A DNA stretch of 64,000 bases from Microbacteriaceae bacterium (GTDB lineage: Bacteria > Actinomycetota > Actinomycetes > Actinomycetales > Microbacteriaceae), in assembly GCA_031177985.1 (NCBI GenBank), contig JAPSJW010000005.1:1-64000 (forward strand), written 5' to 3'. The translations under genes were made by a program, and so were the position numbers. Shown piece by piece: positions 1-7,645 of the stretch (the stretch's first letter is position 1; each line of letters starts with the position of its first letter). The notes under the pieces were generated by a model. It did not search any database. It saw only the letters and a program-made list of their open reading frames with translations, and was not told where the DNA came from.

Positions 1-245
1 GGGCGATGGCCTACTCGGATGTGGCCGCGGCGATCGGCTCGCGCGCGGCCCGCGGAGTCGGCATGGTCATGGCCTACTACGGCTCCGACGTGCCGTGGTG
101 GCGGGTCGTGAAGGCGAGCGGTCATCCGGCGACCGATCACGAGGCGCGGGCGCTCGAGCACTACCGGGCGGAGGGGACCCCGCTGCTCTGGTCGAGCAGC
201 GGGGTCTTCCGCGTCGATCTGTCCCGGGCGCGGCATACGCCCTGA
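1..245 (+). CDS. alkyltransferase-like (ATL) DNA-binding protein, 5' end cut by window
   Basis: Matches the C-terminal DNA-binding domain of O6-methylguanine-DNA methyltransferases (AYSDVAAAIGS, then GVGMVMAYYGSD). The active-site motif PCHRV of true methyltransferases is replaced by PWWRV, so the alkyl-accepting cysteine is a tryptophan. In the known ATL family this makes a protein that cannot transfer the alkyl group but binds O6-alkylguanine and hands it to nucleotide excision repair. The first in-frame ATG is at position 6, but the residues before it (GRAMAYSD) fit the family motif P-x-G-R-V-x-x-Y, so the real start probably lies upstream of the window. Function is inferred from the family; the Cys-to-Trp change is read directly. 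Confidence 0.85.
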   Translation, partial: AMAYSDVAAAIGSRAARGVGMVMAYYGSDVPWWRVVKASGHPATDHEARALEHYRAEGTPLLWSSSGVFRVDLSRARHTP

Positions 246-248
246 CCG

Positions 249-737
249 TCAGTCCGCCGAGGCCGCCGCGGCGTCCAGCTCGGCGATGTCGATCTTCCGC
301 ATCTGCAGCATCGCCTGCATGACGCGCTGCGCGGTGGCCGGATCGGAACCGGTGAGGTAGTCCATCAGCTTCTGCGGCGCGATCTGCCAGGAGAGCCCGA
401 ACGGGTCCTTGAGCCAGCCGCACTGGCCCGCCTCGCCGCCGTCGGCGGTCAACGCGTCCCAGTAGTAGTCGACCTCCTCCTGGGTCTCGACGGTGACGAA
501 GAACGAGACGGCCTCGGTGAACCGGAACTGCGGGCCTCCGTTGAGCGCGATGAAGCGCTGGCCTGCGACCTCGAAGGTCGCGTTCATGAGGGCGCCGGCC
601 GGGAGCCCCGGCACCCCCGCGGGCACCCGTGCCTCGTCGATCACGCGGGCGTCGGGGAAGACCCGCGTGTAGAGCGCGATCGCCTCCTCGGCATTCGAGT
701 CGAACCAGAGGTAGGGGGTGATGGTCGGAATGGACAT
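249..737 (-). CDS. VOC superfamily (PhnB-like) protein
   Basis: A 162-residue protein of the PhnB/3-demethylubiquinone-methyltransferase-like branch of the vicinal-oxygen-chelate fold. Typical elements are the start ITPYLWFDSNAEEA, the FYTxVFPDA-like stretch (ALYTRVFPDARV), the central FIALNGGPQF and the C-terminal GWLKDPFGLSWQI. Members of this branch usually lack a proven enzyme activity, and no substrate can be assigned. An AAGGAG ribosome site lies 7 bases before the ATG. It converges with the ATL gene, only 3 bases apart, and diverges from the lipoprotein at 910. Identity of the fold is secure; the biological role is not. Confidence 0.85.
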   Translation of the reverse strand: MSIPTITPYLWFDSNAEEAIALYTRVFPDARVIDEARVPAGVPGLPAGALMNATFEVAGQRFIALNGGPQFRFTEAVSFFVTVETQEEVDYYWDALTADGGEAGQCGWLKDPFGLSWQIAPQKLMDYLTGSDPATAQRVMQAMLQMRKIDIAELDAAAASAD

Positions 738-909
738 CGTTCTGCTCCTTCGCTTTCACGGACGCCCTGTCGCGCCGTCACCTGTCAGTCGGAGCCGTCG
801 ACGCGTTCTCGACATCGTCGCAAGGATGACTCCGGGATCATCCGCTCGTCGCAGTCTGCTCGACCCCGGGCCGACGCGGAAGACGCCCAGCAGGCGGTGC
901 ACTGGGCAT

Positions 910-1308
910 ATGCCGATCCCCAGCACCGCCTCGATCGTCGCCGCTCCGCTCGTGGGGGTCGCGCTCGTCGCCCTCACCGGATGCGGCAGCGTGCTCAGCT
1001 CCTTCGGCTCCCACGAGCAGGAGCAGGTCTACGCCACGGCGTCCGCCGTCGACGAGCCGCGCTTCACCCTGCCGCACTGGGTGCCCGAGGCCGCTGCCGA
1101 CGTGCGCATCCGCGTGGAGACCGACGGGCCGGGGGCGCTGCTGCGCTTCGCCTCCGCCTCCCTCCACGGATGCGACACCGGTCGTCTCGACGATGCACCG
1201 CCGATGGACTCCAGCTGGTTCCCGCTCGATCCGCCCGCGGAGGGCTGGCTGTGCGGCGACTGGCGCGTCTTCGAGCGCGACGGGGTGGTCTACGGGTGGA
1301 CCGGCTGA
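910..1308 (+). CDS. putative lipoprotein, sister of the next gene
   Basis: A 132-residue secreted protein of unknown function. The N-terminus is a lipoprotein signal peptide ending in the lipobox ALTGC, so the mature chain should be anchored by its cysteine to the outer face of the membrane. The rest has no recognised domain. Its C-terminal half (SSWFPLDPPAEGWLCGDWR then VVYGWTG) aligns with the protein encoded at 1353 (SSWFPFERPADGKTCGEWR then VYYAWT), so the pair arose by tandem duplication. Both keep two cysteines in the mature part that could form a disulfide. I chose the ATG directly before the signal peptide; longer in-frame starts give an Arg-rich, unlikely N-terminus. Confidence 0.75.
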   Translation: MPIPSTASIVAAPLVGVALVALTGCGSVLSSFGSHEQEQVYATASAVDEPRFTLPHWVPEAAADVRIRVETDGPGALLRFASASLHGCDTGRLDDAPPMDSSWFPLDPPAEGWLCGDWRVFERDGVVYGWTG

Positions 1309-1352
1309 TCCGGATTGGGTGCGGGGCGGTCTGATGCTGGACACTGGACGGT

Positions 1353-1748
1353 ATGCCCCGCCCCTTCCGCGTGATCGTCGCGGCCGCGGCATCCGTGCTG
1401 GCGCTCGCGCTCACGGGATGCGCCGGCGCCAACCCCTTCGCCTCGAATGCCGAGGAGACCCGCTACCCCGGCTACGCCGAGGCCGCCGCCGACGAGGCGA
1501 CGCCCGACTGGATACCCGAGGACGCGGTCAACGTGTGGGTGCGCTCCGACGACGGCGACGTGATTCTGCGCTTCGAGTCGGGCAGCCCGATCGGCGACGA
1601 GACCTGCACCGACGGTCCGCTCGAGGGCGAGCCGGACATCGAGTCCAGCTGGTTCCCCTTCGAGCGACCGGCCGACGGCAAGACCTGCGGCGAGTGGCGG
1701 ATCTTCGGGCAGAACAACGTGTACTACGCCTGGACCACCGCGAGCTGA
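1353..1748 (+). CDS. putative lipoprotein, sister of the preceding gene
   Basis: A 131-residue protein with a clear lipoprotein signal (RPFRVIVAAAASVLALALTGC); the mature part is acidic and contains WIPEDAVNVWVRSDDGD, SSWFPFERPADG and CGEWRIFGQNN. It shares the second half and the two mature cysteines with the lipoprotein 44 bases upstream. No family with known function is recognised. A GACACT hexamer at 1340-1345 lies 7 bases before the ATG, the arrangement expected of a leaderless transcript, so this copy may be transcribed separately from its sister. It converges with the ABC exporter, 25 bases apart, with no convincing terminator between them. Confidence 0.78.
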   Translation: MPRPFRVIVAAAASVLALALTGCAGANPFASNAEETRYPGYAEAAADEATPDWIPEDAVNVWVRSDDGDVILRFESGSPIGDETCTDGPLEGEPDIESSWFPFERPADGKTCGEWRIFGQNNVYYAWTTAS

Positions 1749-1773
1749 CGCCCGCGGTGGCCCAGGGCGCAAG

Positions 1774-3579
1774 CTAGACCAGCGAGTCCCGCCACGCGGC
1801 GTGCAGCTGGGCGAAGCGGCCGGTTCCGCCGATGAGGTCGGCGGGGGCCCCGTCCTCGACGATGCGCCCGTGCTCCATCACGAGCACCCGGTCGGCGATC
1901 GCGACCGTCGAGAGCCGGTGCGCGATGATGACCGCCGTGCGGTCGGCCAGCAGGGTCTGCAGACCGTCCTGCACGAGCCGCTCGCTCGGAATGTCGAGCG
2001 AGGCCGTCGCCTCGTCGAGGATGAGCACCTGCGGGTCGGCGATGAACGCCCGCGCGAACGAGAGCAGCTGCCGCTGACCGGCCGACACCCGCCCGCCGCG
2101 CTTGTTCACATCCGTCTCGTAGCCATTCGGCAGCGACTCGATGAACTCGTGCGCACCGACCGCCTTCGCGGCGCGCTCGATCTCCTCGCGTGACGCATCC
2201 GGCTTGCCGAGCGCGATGTTGTCGGCGACGGTGCCCGAGAAGAGGTACGCCTCCTGCGTGACCATGACGATCGCGCGCCGCAGGTCCTTCGGGTGGAGCT
2301 TGCGCAGGTCGACGCCGTCGAGCAGCACCGCCCCCTCGGTGGGGTCGTAGAAGCGCGAGATCAGCTTCGCCAGCGTCGACTTGCCCGCGCCCGTCGATCC
2401 GACGAGCGCGATCGTCTGGCCCGCGGGGATGTCGAGGTCGAAACTCGGCAGCACGACGCGGTCCTTGTTGTAGGCGAAGGTCACCCCGTCGAAGGTGACG
2501 TGCCCGCGAGCCTGCCGCAGGTCGATGGGACCGGTCGGGTCGGGCACCGTCGGGCGCTCCTCGAGAACGCCCGAGATCTTCTCGAGCGCCGCGGCCGCCG
2601 CCTGGTAGGCGTTGTAGAACATCGCCATCTCCTGCATCGGCCCGTAGAACTGCCGGGTGTAGAGCAGCGCAGACAGCAGCAGGCCGATCCCGAGCTCGCC
2701 GTTGACGACGCGCATGCCGCCGAACAGCAGCACGAAGCCGAGCGTCACGTTGCCGATCAGCATGAGGCCCGGGTCGTACAGCCCGAAGACCTGGATGACC
2801 TTCGAGTTCGCGTCGCGGTAGTGCTCGACGTGCTCGGCGAACTCCTTCTCGTTGCGCTTCTCCTTGCGGAACGCCTTGACCGCTCGGATGCCGGTCATGG
2901 TCTCGACGAAGTGCACGATGAGCTTCGCCGAAGCCACGCGGGTCTCGCGGAAGAGCTTCTCGGAGCGGTCGGCGAACCACCGGGTGAGGAAGGCCAGCGG
3001 GATGAGCGAGGCCAGCAGCACGAGGCCGCTCACCCAGTCGACGATGAACATCGCGACCGCGATGAACAGCATGTACAGGCCGCCCTGCACGAGCTGGTTC
3101 ACGCCGTTGCCGAGCAGCTCCTTGATCGAGTCCAGGTCGCTCGTCTGGCGCGCGATGATGCGGCCGGACGTGTACTTCTCGTGGAACTCGAGGCTCAGGC
3201 GCTGCGTCTGCACGAAGACCCGCTTGCGCAGGTCGAGCAGCATCGCCTGGCTGAGCTGCGCGGTCAGGATCGTGTACCAGGCGATCGAGACCGATCCCAG
3301 CACCGCCGCGACCAGGTAGGTCGCGACGACGATGCCCAGCGGCATCCAGTTCTGGTCGGTCAGCGCGGGCAGCCCGACGGTGATCCCCAGGCCGATCAGC
3401 GCAGGACCCGACACCTGCAGCGCCGTGCTCAGCACGACGACGATCGCGGTCAGCACGACCTTCTTCTGCACGGGCTTCACGAGACTGCGCAGCAGCGCGA
3501 ACGAGCGCTGGCGGATGCGCCGGCTCTCCTCCTTGGTGAGGTCGTTGCGGTCCTCACCGTCGACACCGGTCATGCTCAT
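1774..3579 (-). CDS. ABC exporter subunit B (transmembrane domain fused to ATPase), catalytic half
   Basis: A 601-residue type IV exporter half: six membrane helices in residues about 35-330, then an ATPase domain. Walker A is GSTGAGKST (about residue 396), the signature motif is the degenerate VSAGQRQ (about 498) and Walker B is [12 protein letters not shown] (about 516) with the catalytic glutamate intact. The partner encoded just upstream has the reverse arrangement, a canonical LSGGQ and a degenerate Walker B, so the two should form one heterodimer with one working ATP site (this Walker A/B plus the partner's LSGGQ), as in TM287/288 and BmrCD. The start ATG overlaps the partner's stop in ATGA, implying translational coupling. 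Substrate unknown; drugs or lipids are typical. Confidence 0.93.
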   Translation of the reverse strand: MSMTGVDGEDRNDLTKEESRRIRQRSFALLRSLVKPVQKKVVLTAIVVVLSTALQVSGPALIGLGITVGLPALTDQNWMPLGIVVATYLVAAVLGSVSIAWYTILTAQLSQAMLLDLRKRVFVQTQRLSLEFHEKYTSGRIIARQTSDLDSIKELLGNGVNQLVQGGLYMLFIAVAMFIVDWVSGLVLLASLIPLAFLTRWFADRSEKLFRETRVASAKLIVHFVETMTGIRAVKAFRKEKRNEKEFAEHVEHYRDANSKVIQVFGLYDPGLMLIGNVTLGFVLLFGGMRVVNGELGIGLLLSALLYTRQFYGPMQEMAMFYNAYQAAAAALEKISGVLEERPTVPDPTGPIDLRQARGHVTFDGVTFAYNKDRVVLPSFDLDIPAGQTIALVGSTGAGKSTLAKLISRFYDPTEGAVLLDGVDLRKLHPKDLRRAIVMVTQEAYLFSGTVADNIALGKPDASREEIERAAKAVGAHEFIESLPNGYETDVNKRGGRVSAGQRQLLSFARAFIADPQVLILDEATASLDIPSERLVQDGLQTLLADRTAVIIAHRLSTVAIADRVLVMEHGRIVEDGAPADLIGGTGRFAQLHAAWRDSLV

Positions 3580-5381
3580 GCGTTCACCTCCACTCGGGAG
3601 TCGTCCTGCTCGTCCTCGAGGGACGAGATGACGAAGCGGTAGTGCTCGCTCGTGGCGAGCAGTTCGGAATGGGTGCCGACCGCGGTGACGCGGCCGTTCT
3701 CGAGCAGCGCGACCCGGTCGGCCAGCATGACCGTCGAGGGGCGGTGCGCCACGATGAGGGCCGTCGTCGCGGCGAGCACCTTGCGCAGCGCCGCCTCGAC
3801 GAGCGCCTCGGTGTCGACGTCGAGCGCACTCAGCGGATCGTCGAGCACGAGCACCTCGGGCCTCGCTGCCACGGCGCGCGCGAGCGCGAGCCGCTGCCGC
3901 TGACCGCCGGAGAGGCTGAGCCCCTCCTCGCCGATCCGGGTGTCGAGCCCGTCCGGCAGGTCGTAGACGAACTTCGCCTGCGCGATGTCGAGCGCCTCGG
4001 CGAGCGCGTCCTCCCCCGCGTCCGGACGACCCAGCAGCACGTTGTCGCGCACGGACGCCGAGAACAGCGTCGCGTCCTCGAACGCCATCGCGATGTGGGT
4101 GCGCAGCTCCTCGCGCGAGAGGTCGCGGATGTCGACGCCGTCGAGCAGGATGCGCCCGCCCGTCACGTCGTACAGCCGGGTCGCGAGCGCGGTGAGCGTC
4201 GTCTTCCCCGAGCCCGTGAGCCCGACGAGTGCCATGGTCTCGCCCGGCTCGATCGCGAGATCGATCCCGTCGAGCAGGTCGGGGTAGCGCGCCGGCGAGT
4301 CCTGGTAGCGGAAGTGCACGTCCTCGAAGACGAGCCGCCCCTTCGGGTCGGTCACCGACACGGGCTGCTCGGGGTCGGTGATCGTGTTGACCTCGTCCAT
4401 GACCTCGAAGAACCGGTCGACCGCGGTGCGGGTGTCGAAGGTCATCGAGAGCAGGAAGCCGATCGACTCGACGGGCCAGCGCAGCACGGTCGCCGTCGCG
4501 AAGAACGCGACGAGGCCGCCCGTCGTGATGTCGCCGTTCAGCCACAGGAAGGCGCCGCCGAAGAGCGAGAGCGCGAACGTGACGTCGGGCACGAGCAGCA
4601 GCCACAGCCAGATGCCGGCGATCGCCCGCGCCTTCTCGATCTCGGTGCCGCGCAGATCCTCGGCCTGCGAGGCGAAGTTCTTGAGCGCGTGGCCGCCGCG
4701 GCCGAAGGCCTTGAGCACGCGGATCCCGTGCACCGACTCCTCGACGCTCGTCGCGAGGTCGCCCGACTGGTCCTGGCTGCGCCGGGCGACGATCGAGTAC
4801 TTCTTCTCGAACAGGTAGCCGTAGATCCACAGCGGGGTCGAGCACACCATGAACAGCACGCCCAGCATCCAGTTGATGCTCAGCAGGAAGGCGAAGCCGA
4901 TGACGATCGTCACCACGTTCACGACGAGCAGCACGACGCCGAACGCGAGCCAGCGGCGGATGAGGCCCAGGTCGCTGACGACGCGCGACAGCAGCTGCCC
5001 GCTCGGCCACCGGTCGTGGAACGCGACCGGCAGATCCTGCAGCTTGTTGTAGAAGTCGTTGCGCATCCGCGCCTCGACGTGCGTGCCCGGCACGAGCACG
5101 AACCAGCGGCGGAGAGCGATCATCGCGGCTTCGAGGACGCCGAGGGCGAGCACGAGCGCGACCGCCGGCCACACGGCGGCGAGGACGCCGTCGCTCAGCG
5201 GACCGTCGACGAGGCCGCGCAGCACCTGCGGGATGAACAGAGCGACGAGTGCGCCGATGAGAGCGGCGAGCATGCCGAGCCCGATGCGCGGCATCGCGGC
5301 TCGGGCGTAGGGGTAGATGCGCGCGATCGCGCGCGCGGTGGACAGTTCGGACTTGCGTTCTGTTGCCTTGGCGGCAGACAT
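3576..5381 (-). CDS. ABC exporter subunit A (transmembrane domain fused to ATPase), degenerate-site half
   Basis: A 601-residue ABC exporter half with six predicted membrane helices (residues about 30-320) and a C-terminal ATPase. Walker A is GLTGSGKTT (about residue 383), the signature is canonical LSGGQRQ (about 490), and Walker B reads [12 protein letters not shown] (about 509): the catalytic glutamate is an aspartate, and this is expected of one half of asymmetric heterodimeric exporters rather than a defect. It pairs with the downstream gene through a 4-base ATGA overlap. Upstream, 88 bases separate the ATG from a 26-codon ORF and a good promoter, suggesting that expression is controlled by a leader peptide. 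The family exports drugs, peptides or lipids from the cytoplasm or inner leaflet. Confidence 0.93.
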   Translation of the reverse strand: MSAAKATERKSELSTARAIARIYPYARAAMPRIGLGMLAALIGALVALFIPQVLRGLVDGPLSDGVLAAVWPAVALVLALGVLEAAMIALRRWFVLVPGTHVEARMRNDFYNKLQDLPVAFHDRWPSGQLLSRVVSDLGLIRRWLAFGVVLLVVNVVTIVIGFAFLLSINWMLGVLFMVCSTPLWIYGYLFEKKYSIVARRSQDQSGDLATSVEESVHGIRVLKAFGRGGHALKNFASQAEDLRGTEIEKARAIAGIWLWLLLVPDVTFALSLFGGAFLWLNGDITTGGLVAFFATATVLRWPVESIGFLLSMTFDTRTAVDRFFEVMDEVNTITDPEQPVSVTDPKGRLVFEDVHFRYQDSPARYPDLLDGIDLAIEPGETMALVGLTGSGKTTLTALATRLYDVTGGRILLDGVDIRDLSREELRTHIAMAFEDATLFSASVRDNVLLGRPDAGEDALAEALDIAQAKFVYDLPDGLDTRIGEEGLSLSGGQRQRLALARAVAARPEVLVLDDPLSALDVDTEALVEAALRKVLAATTALIVAHRPSTVMLADRVALLENGRVTAVGTHSELLATSEHYRFVISSLEDEQDDSRVEVNA

Positions 5382-5469
5382 GCTGATCCTCAGGGTTCGA
5401 GGTCCGTGCAGGGATGGGGAAGGCCCGGCGCCTCGAAGGCGACGGGTGCGAAGGGGCTGGGCTCGGCGC

Positions 5470-5550
5470 TTAGTGCTTCGGCGCGAAAGCGAGGATCGGG
5501 GCGAAACGAGCGGCCGCCACGATCCCCCGTGCGCGTGCTGTGTTCGTCAT
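5470..5550 (-). CDS. possible 26-residue leader peptide of the ABC exporter operon
   Basis: Short ORF beginning ATG ACG AAC ACA and ending with TAA, 26 residues, rich in Ala, Arg, Phe and Pro (it ends [12 protein letters not shown]). It has the best ribosome site in the neighbourhood, GGAGG with a 5-base spacer. It lies inside the transcript of the exporter operon, about 67 bases after the predicted transcription start and 88 bases before subunit A. The known precedent is BmrB, which controls the heterodimeric exporter BmrCD by ribosome-mediated attenuation. A short palindrome (5429-5441) lies between the ORF and the exporter start. Translation is inferred from position and ribosome site only. 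Confidence 0.45.
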   Translation of the reverse strand: MTNTARARGIVAAARFAPILAFAPKH

Positions 5551-5616
5551 GTCGCCCTCCTCGCGTCTCGATGTCCTGCCGCGCCGCTCGACCGTTCGAC
5601 GACGGAAGGCGACGCA

Positions 5617-5653
5617 GCCTTACAGCCTAGACTCAGGTTCTTGCCTTAAGCAA
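5617..5653 (-). promoter_or_regulatory. promoter of leader peptide/ABC exporter operon
   Basis: On the minus strand TTGCTT (5653-5648) and TAGGCT (5629-5624) are separated by 18 bases, fitting a vegetative sigma factor promoter with the actinobacterial TAnnnT -10 form. Transcription would start near 5617, giving about 67 bases before the leader ORF. Confidence 0.6.
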
Positions 5654-5738
5654 CGATCGATCGGAATCGATGTTTCACTCCGGTCCGGCCGCGCCGCCGA
5701 ATAGTCGAGGCGAGGGCTCCTCGGCTACCGTGGGCGGC

Positions 5739-6152
5739 ATGCACCTCGCCTGTCCAGCGGATGCGGTCGGCTGCGTCGATGTGGCTCCAGGGTTGATCGG
5801 CGCCGAGCTCGTGCTCGGCACGGCGGTGCTGATCTCGACCGCGCTCATCGCACTGGTTCTCCTGCGCGCTTGGCGGCAGCGCATCCGGCCTCGCGCAGTG
5901 GGAGCGCTCATCGCCGCGGGCGCGCTGCTGGGGATCGCGGCGCTGTACCTCGTGCTCTCGCGACCGTATGTCTGCGCCGGCTGGACCTCGGAGGCCGCGG
6001 CGTGCTCACCGGAGCCTCCGAGTGCCGGCGCCACCTGGCTGCTCGTGGCCTCTCTTGTCCTCGTGGTGGTGGCGGTCGCCTGGAGCTTCCGGGGGAATCC
6101 CGGCGACAGGGAGCAATCACCAGGACACGAGGCGGGCACCGCGGCCCAGTAG
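5739..6152 (+). CDS. small membrane protein of unknown function
   Basis: A 137-residue hydrophobic protein with three predicted membrane helices (about residues 19-41, 51-72 and 97-118). Cysteines cluster in the outer or loop parts (HLACPADAVGC near the start; YVCAGW and AAACSPEP between helices 2 and 3), compatible with disulfides. No family is recognised. The ATG is supported by a -10 box TACCGT at 5726-5731 ending 7 bases before it, the leaderless pattern seen repeatedly in this window. A further small membrane protein follows 41 bases downstream. Confidence 0.6.
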   Translation: MHLACPADAVGCVDVAPGLIGAELVLGTAVLISTALIALVLLRAWRQRIRPRAVGALIAAGALLGIAALYLVLSRPYVCAGWTSEAAACSPEPPSAGATWLLVASLVLVVVAVAWSFRGNPGDREQSPGHEAGTAAQ

Positions 6153-6193
6153 GCTCGCCTCCGCCCCTCGCCGCTTCAACAGGAAGTTCGACC

Positions 6194-6658
6194 TTGTCGC
6201 AGACCCCGCCGCCCGCAGCCCGCCTCTCCTTCCCACCCACCATCGCGGGGACCCTGGCGGCGAGCCTCCTGAGCGCCGTGGCGCTCGTGGCAGTGCTCCC
6301 AGGAAGGGGCAGCGGCGACTGGCTGATCGAGTCGCTCGAGGTGGCGGCTCTGGTCTCAGGCGTCGCCGCGCTGCTCGGGGCGCTGTGGATGCTGCTCGGG
6401 GAACCCGTGAACCTCCAGCGCATGCCCCTCGCGATCATCAACCCCTGGTTCATCCTCGCCGAGGGCGGCCTCGTCGCCGTGGCAGTGATCGTCACTCTGG
6501 TGCGGCTCTCGGAGTCGGGCTCGGTCGTGGCGCTGATCGGCCTCGCGCTGCAGATCGCCGCCGTGATCCTCTATGTCGTGGCGTTCGCCCGCTACCGCGC
6601 GCCCTTCCGGCAGCGGTCCGCGGCGCTCCAGGCCGCTCGCGAGACGTCGACCGTCTGA
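6194..6658 (+). CDS. small four-helix membrane protein, TTG start
   Basis: A 154-residue protein with about four membrane helices (from the first near residue 17 to the last near 135) and a basic C-terminal tail. I chose the TTG codon because AGGAAG lies 7 bases upstream and because the reading frame further upstream is Arg-rich noise overlapping the previous gene. No known family. The last 303 bases lie opposite the 3' part of a minus-strand ORF (6356-7069), so only one of the two may be genuine in the shared part; the hydrophobic helices support this strand. Confidence 0.55.
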   Translation: MSQTPPPAARLSFPPTIAGTLAASLLSAVALVAVLPGRGSGDWLIESLEVAALVSGVAALLGALWMLLGEPVNLQRMPLAIINPWFILAEGGLVAVAVIVTLVRLSESGSVVALIGLALQIAAVILYVVAFARYRAPFRQRSAALQAARETSTV

Positions 6659-7069
6659 CGAGGGCGCACGCGATCGCAGCGCTGCGCCGATTCCCGACCC
6701 GAGCAGTGCAGCGCCGATCACAGCGATGTTGCCGACCGGCGCCATCGTCTGCAGACCCCAGCTCAGCTCCCGTGAGGCGGGGAACACCGCCATCACGAGC
6801 GTGTGCGGGTCGATGACCAGTACGACGGCCAGCACCGTCAGCGCGCCTCCCGCGATCAGTGCGCCCATCCCGGACCAGCGCACGGTGGCGCCCGTGCCCG
6901 AGAGCAGCAGGACCCCGACTAGAAGGAGCAGCACCCCGGCGAGGTCGGTCTCGCCGCTCAGTCGGCGCACCTGCTCGGTGAAGACGGATTCGCCGCCGAC
7001 GAGCACAAGCGCGAGGCCTGCGAGCGACGCGATCACGGCCAGGGGCGGTGTCGTCAGACGTCCGACCAA
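6356..7069 (-). CDS. membrane protein ORF with a long antisense tail
   Basis: The first about 130 residues (from TTG at 7069, starting VGRLTTPPLAVIASL) make four good membrane helices, including VLLLLVGVLLLSG and VGNIAVIGAALLGSGIG. After about residue 135 the sequence becomes His/Asp/Glu/Arg-rich with no pattern and runs antisense to the plus-strand gene ending at 6658, as if the original stop codon were lost or a frame error removed it. The preceding gene on this strand ends at 7099, 29 bases before the chosen TTG, whose ribosome site is poor; the start is uncertain. Related in layout to the neighbouring small membrane proteins. Function unknown. Confidence 0.4.
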   Translation of the reverse strand: MVGRLTTPPLAVIASLAGLALVLVGGESVFTEQVRRLSGETDLAGVLLLLVGVLLLSGTGATVRWSGMGALIAGGALTVLAVVLVIDPHTLVMAVFPASRELSWGLQTMAPVGNIAVIGAALLGSGIGAALRSRAPSSDGRRLASGLERRGPLPEGRAVAGERHDIEDHGGDLQREADQRHDRARLREPHQSDDHCHGDEAALGEDEPGVDDREGHALEVHGFPEQHPQRPEQRGDA

Positions 7070-7098
7070 CCCGCCCGGAGCTTTGCGACCCCGGGCGA

Positions 7099-7518
7099 TC
7101 AGCCGGCGGTGAGCAGCACGGCGCCGAAGGCGACGCCGAAACCGGTCGGAACGAGATAGAACATGCCGTCGCTGAGGTCGCGCCACACCCCGCGCAGCTC
7201 ATAGGTGAGCTGCAGCACAGGATTGGTGAAACCGCCGCCGAACGGATCCCACGGCATCAGCACCGCCAGCAGGCCCCAGACGACGTGGAAACCGCCGACC
7301 ACGACTGCTCCGGCGGAGGACAGCGCGATGGTGGCGGCCGCCGCAGTCAGCAGCACCGCGGCGAGCAGGACGAGCAGCACCGGGCCCGGCTCGAGCGGGT
7401 CGAACGGTCGCTCGATCAGCTGGCGGTAGCGCGCGAGGCCGCCGACGAAGAGGACCGGGAAGCCGACCCCCGTGAACAGAGCCGCGAGCAGCACGCTGAG
7501 GATCCGTCGCACAGTCAT
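7099..7518 (-). CDS. small membrane protein of unknown function
   Basis: A 139-residue protein with four predicted membrane helices (LSVLLAALFTGVGFPVLFVG, VLLVLLAAVLL, AVVVGGFHVVWGLLAVL and a C-terminal VPTGFGVAFGAVLL). The ATG at 7518 is chosen because a minus-strand TAGCGT (7531-7526) ends exactly 7 bases upstream, indicating a leaderless transcript; earlier starts would lie in the promoter. The next minus-strand membrane ORF follows closely and may be in the same transcript. No recognised family. Confidence 0.65.
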   Translation of the reverse strand: MTVRRILSVLLAALFTGVGFPVLFVGGLARYRQLIERPFDPLEPGPVLLVLLAAVLLTAAAATIALSSAGAVVVGGFHVVWGLLAVLMPWDPFGGGFTNPVLQLTYELRGVWRDLSDGMFYLVPTGFGVAFGAVLLTAG

Positions 7519-7645
7519 GGGCGCAACGCTAGGTCGCATCGGCCGGCCCGCGAGGGGGCGCATGTCGTCGATTACGCGCGATTTACGTCGGGCGACGCGG
7601 GCGTTGCCTGCGTCACGGCGGAAGTCATGCTCGCCGTCAGCGCCC

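Noticed and set aside
3576-5381. Asp instead of Glu in the Walker B of exporter subunit A as an inactivating mutation
   Set aside because: The partner subunit has the complementary pattern, so it is the normal state of asymmetric heterodimeric exporters.
5391-5405. GGTTCGAGGTCC resembling a tRNA T-arm
   Set aside because: No acceptor, D or anticodon stem can be folded around it; it lies in the leader of the exporter operon.
3642-5630. 662-codon plus-strand frame opposite the ABC exporter
   Set aside because: Antisense shadow of a clear transporter gene; no ribosome site or domain.
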